A DNA stretch of 64,000 nucleotides from Tanytarsus gracilentus (taxonomy: Eukaryota; Arthropoda; Insecta; Diptera; Chironomidae). The stretch's first letter is position 1, and each line of letters begins with the position of its first letter. Under the pieces are notes generated by a model. It saw only the letters and a list, made by a program, of their open reading frames with translations, was not told the origin of the DNA and did not search any database. Shown here one piece after another: positions 60,376 to 64,000 of this stretch. Location: contig JAXRKN010000038.1 of NCBI GenBank assembly GCA_038502055.1, positions 4,154,001-4,218,000 of the forward strand, written 5' to 3'. A program made the position numbers and the translations under genes.

Positions 60376-62904
60376 CTTCTTTTGCTATTATAAACAGTAA
60401 CAGTAGAAAAAACAAAAAGGGATACAACCACTCTTCGATTACGAAAACGGATTAAAAAAGGTTTCTTATCAAATTCACCGCAGCTGGTCTCATCCAGTCC
60501 ATTCCTAAATAATGGCTTCACTTCTTTTGTTTGCGAGATATCGAAGAATGGGCGCCCACTCGGGGAAAAAATGACCCGACGAGGACGATAAATCATTTTT
60601 GCCATAATATAAAAATGGGCACGTGAGAACGCAAAGGTGTTTGCAATAAATTTCCTTAAAGAGCACATTGGTGTGAGATGAAAGAAAATTCTTTTCCAGT
60701 TACGTGTGAAAACAAAAGAAGGCATTTAAATGTTTGGAAATTATCAAATTATATTTTCATTAAGTTTTTTTTAATTTGTGTGATTTTTAATCAAATCTTT
60801 TACCTAATTGATTTTTTAAAAATAAAATATTTAAATGCTTTCACTTGAATGTAGAAAAATTCTGCTCTTAAATTGTTACAGACAAAAAATACTTTATGTT
60901 TCGTACACGCAAAAGCTCATTTTGCTGATCATGTGCTATCATCATTATCATTACTGATATGATTCACTGCTAATAGCTTTGAGCGGCCGAAGAAAAAGAT
61001 AAAAATTAGCATTTTGTGCATCTTTCGAAAAAAAAATTTAGATGAAATAATTTCGATAAGAATTTGAAAAATTTCCACCTGCAGTCATTTTCATCTGCAT
61101 GCGATTAAAATTTATTTGCTTCTAAAACTACTAAAAAAATTACAAGCACGACAAATGTTTTCAATTTCTTCTTTCTCCTCCTCCTCCGTCACTTGTACGC
61201 GCAGTGGGCTAATGTGCAATCTACCAAATAACAATCGGTCTTCTTATACATCCATTATACACACGGAGTGTTACGAAAAGGTGAAAACAACTGCTCCATG
61301 AAACACATTTCATTATAATGATTATTCTATTGAATTTCCACCGAGCGTTTTGTCTACATATCAGCTGTCAAACGCAAAACGTACCTAAGAATGCCCCTCT
61401 CGAAGCTGAAGCTGCTGCTATAAAAACCACACACATAACCAGCTTGTCATTAGCTGCAAATGACTCACAATACACATTGAACAATTTAATTATAACATTT
61501 AAATTATTTTTGCATAAAAGCGTTAGATGAGTTGGTCTTTAAAAATAGACGCACGTTGAATGTTGCACAATAGAAATTGCCAACAGTTGTCTAAGATTCA
61601 ATTTTTTTATTATTAGCAATTCTATGGTGAAAATTGAAAAAGATCTGCAGCCATTTGTTACGAGATGTCCTTTGTATATTTTTAGCCTATGCCATGAGAG
61701 AAGACGTGGACTGAACACATGACGATATTTTCCTTTCTTGGAAAATTTGCGCTCGATAAAATATTTATTTTTAGTCGAGTTGTTGCTTAATCATATTTAA
61801 TAAATCACTTTAATGTGTGAAATTCTTAGAATTTTTTTAAATTTTATTTTAGAAGTTTTTAAAATAATTTTCCTGAGTAAATTTTGTATTTTAAAATAAT
61901 TGCAATTTGAGGTATTAAAAATAATTTCCATAAAATAACATCTAAAAAATTTTCTTGCTAATTTTTCAGCCTTAGAATTTGACAAGTGCAAGGTGTGTCC
62001 TTTCTACCTGCAATGATGAATTGCACGGATAATTATTGACAAATGCACTGCTCTCTTTACACAGGTATATCGATTTTTATCTTTATCGTCATTTTTCCTT
62101 TATTTAAATATTTTAGTTCTATTGTAGGAGAGGAGATCAGCTGTGTAATAAGGTAGAAAAATTTTAATTTTATTTCGATAAAAACCTTGAAAATAAATAA
62201 ATTTGGAAAAAAATTTGTTATGTGTGAGGTATTAATAGGGGGGAAAAAAGTAAAGTGAGGAAGGAAGAATTAAAAAGAAGGAAGTATAGTCTAAGAGTTG
62301 ATAATGAATTTAAAGGGAAGGGTAATCTGATGGTGGGTTGTGAAATGAAAGGTGGGTAAAGAAGAAAAAAGATTTTAATTTTGGGAAAGAAGAGAGAAAA
62401 AAAGAAAAAAAGGGGAATCGGATGCGTTGGAGAAGAAGATGGGGGAGAGGTGGAATGGTTTTCAATCGTGAAAAAACGTGGTAAATAAATAAAAAGGAAA
62501 ATGAAAATAAAATAGTGTTGAAAAGAAAAGCAAGTTTAAAATATAAAATTAGAAATAAAGCATAAGCAAACGGATTTGTCTTGTGGGTTTAAAAATTAAT
62601 AAAATGAAAAAAAAAATGAAAATAAATGGAAAAAATAGAAAATTTTGTTAAGCAGAAGTTTAAATAAAATTTAAAAATTTCCAAGTTCCGCAGGAAGTTA
62701 AAATAAAATAAAATCGTTAGTGTATTTTATATTTTTGTTCATGGTCATAAAAAATTGTATTATTTGGTATCGTGAGATATTTTAAAAGGGGCTGTATGTT
62801 GAATGGATGAAAGGATTAAAGAAAAATAAAGGGGGGTTTAATATTAAAACAACAAATTAAAATTAAAAAATATCTTAAAAAATAATTGATCCAAAATTGC
62901 CCTT
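60376..62904. other. Intergenic, no gene seen
   Basis: AT-rich with a purine-rich stretch at about 62220-62480 (long GAAGAAAGGGG-type runs on the plus strand). Open frames such as 60321-60725 have no convincing protein features. Confidence 0.4.
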
Positions 62905-63130
62905 TTTTTTGTTCTTTATTCCAGTTTTCATCCATTCAAGCATTACATGCACTCGCTGTTTAAAATACTCCATAAGCAAATAATATAAAATTTTTTGATG
63001 TATCAATGGGTAAAAAAATATATCAAAATATCAGTCTTTATACTGATTTTATTTTATTTTATACTTTTCCGTGCGGAATTACTAAATAGAAGTGGTTTTA
63101 AATTTTTTTTAACTATTTTATTTCTCTTCA
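62905..63130 (+). repeat. Decayed copy of the hairpin arm
   Basis: Diverged from 58380-58630 but collinear: TTGTTCTTTATT...TTTTCATCCATTCAAG.ATT, then ATATATCAAAATATCAG, TTATTTTATACTTTTCCGTGCGGAATT and AGAAGTGG. Only one arm is present, so the family exists outside the palindrome. Confidence 0.7.
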
Positions 63131-64000
63131 CTTTATTGACTCACTCAATGTGCATCATAAAAAATTCACCTGTTTGCAGCAGCACGCTTCAAAAAATTTA
63201 TTAAGTCAAGAAGTGAGAGAGAGAGAGGAAAGAAGAAAATAACTATAATATACATAAATGTGCATTAAACTACGGTGAAATGTGTGTGCGCATCAAATGA
63301 CAGTGTGCATGGCTTTTAATTAACGTTCATCGCATGAGCATGAAAGAAGGAATTTCAATAAATTGGTCATATTAGATGCGAGAAAAAGAAGCGGCCAATC
63401 TATTGGACAGCAGGTGACAAATTGTGATGATTATTGAAATAGATAGAGGACAAATGGCGCTGGCACATGTGATTGGGGTATTTTTCAAAATTAAAAGTCT
63501 AAACAATTCCAAGTTGATGGAAAATCGACAACTGCATGAGCATTTCAATTTATTTTTAACCCGACCAGAGAGCAGCTGACTCCTATCATCATCATCACAG
63601 AGCATTCTTTTCAAACACATTTCATATATATTTTCGCAGCTGATACACAACTTTTTTTTGCGGCTGCATGTTTCTCTCTCATTTTCTCTCTATCTCCCTT
63701 CACTCTAATGCTGTTCAGCAGAGAGCTCAAAATTATGCGAGAGAGAAAAAATTTTCTTTTTCATTCATAAACGAAATATTGAGTTAGACTTCAGTCTCAT
63801 CAGGACGCTCATTTAAGTCGGTCGTATTTTCAATTTCTCGCCGATAAATGAAACAACGTGCTTCAATATCAAAGGCAAAGGAAATTTATCTCACTTATCA
63901 ACTCGAGCTCATTTAGTTTTGAAACGTCCTCGTGAGTGGTTGCAAGAATAAAATTGATAAAGAAAAATTGTTTTATTTTAAAAAGTGATGAAAAGAGTTT
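63131..64000. other. Right edge, no gene seen
   Basis: AT-rich DNA with GAGAGA tracts. No supported coding or RNA feature. Confidence 0.4.

Noticed and set aside
60321..60725. 134-codon minus-strand frame overlapping the micropeptide region
   Set aside because: No domain or signal; it probably reads through untranslated or intronic DNA.

Overview
The window is nuclear DNA from an insect, most likely a nematoceran fly (midge or mosquito grade). It is strongly AT-rich. Genes have short GT-AG introns, many of about 50-80 bp, and the best matches are to familiar fly families: Deltex, Nervana, Thioredoxin-2, Rolling stone, THEM6, R7BP and ELOVL. There are no operons, ribosome binding sites, CRISPR arrays or rRNA genes. 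Gene models were built by hand from splice sites and reading phase. Family names come from recognising conserved motifs, not from a database search.

Layout. 1-2215 (-): N-terminal part of a large repetitive, probably cytoskeletal (smoothelin-like) protein that runs off the left edge. 5678-7843: a non-autonomous hAT-like element with an exact 8-bp target duplication and other repeats inside it. 13617-15670 (+): Deltex, a Notch-pathway E3 ligase. 16196-18522 (-): two tandem THEM6-like genes. 20112-23415 (-): Na,K-ATPase beta subunit (nervana). 24541-25452: a dispersed repeat carrying a 17-bp minisatellite. 26789-27606 (-): Thioredoxin-2, with a possible second first exon. 28708-29836 (-): Rolling stone-like membrane protein. 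35060-36103: an inverted-repeat element with a 9-bp target duplication. 38947-40867 (-): an RGS7-binding-protein family member. 44408-45939 (-): two small secreted proteins (LRR-like and C-type-lectin-like). 45997-47208: a second hAT-like element, directly upstream of the lectin-like gene. 47585-48554 (-): a divergent ELOVL with broken catalytic motifs. 49838-49919 (-): an isolated first exon. 56186-56577 (-): a terminal exon of unknown identity. 57623-59689: a composite inverted-repeat element containing a near-perfect 259-bp-arm hairpin and two tRNA-like (Pol III) sequences. A decayed copy of the hairpin arm lies near 63 kb.

The recognisable genes are mostly unrelated housekeeping or signalling genes on the minus strand, and nothing suggests a pathway cluster. 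The most interesting material is (i) a set of short inverted-repeat transposons whose target duplications can be read base by base, two of them sharing a CAAGGG-type end, (ii) an ELOVL paralogue that looks like a pseudoenzyme, (iii) a phase-compatible cysteine-rich alternative first exon for thioredoxin, and (iv) a four-unit repeat in the protein at the left edge. The long stretches at about 7.9-13.6, 30-35, 41-44 and 50-56 kb show no convincing genes.
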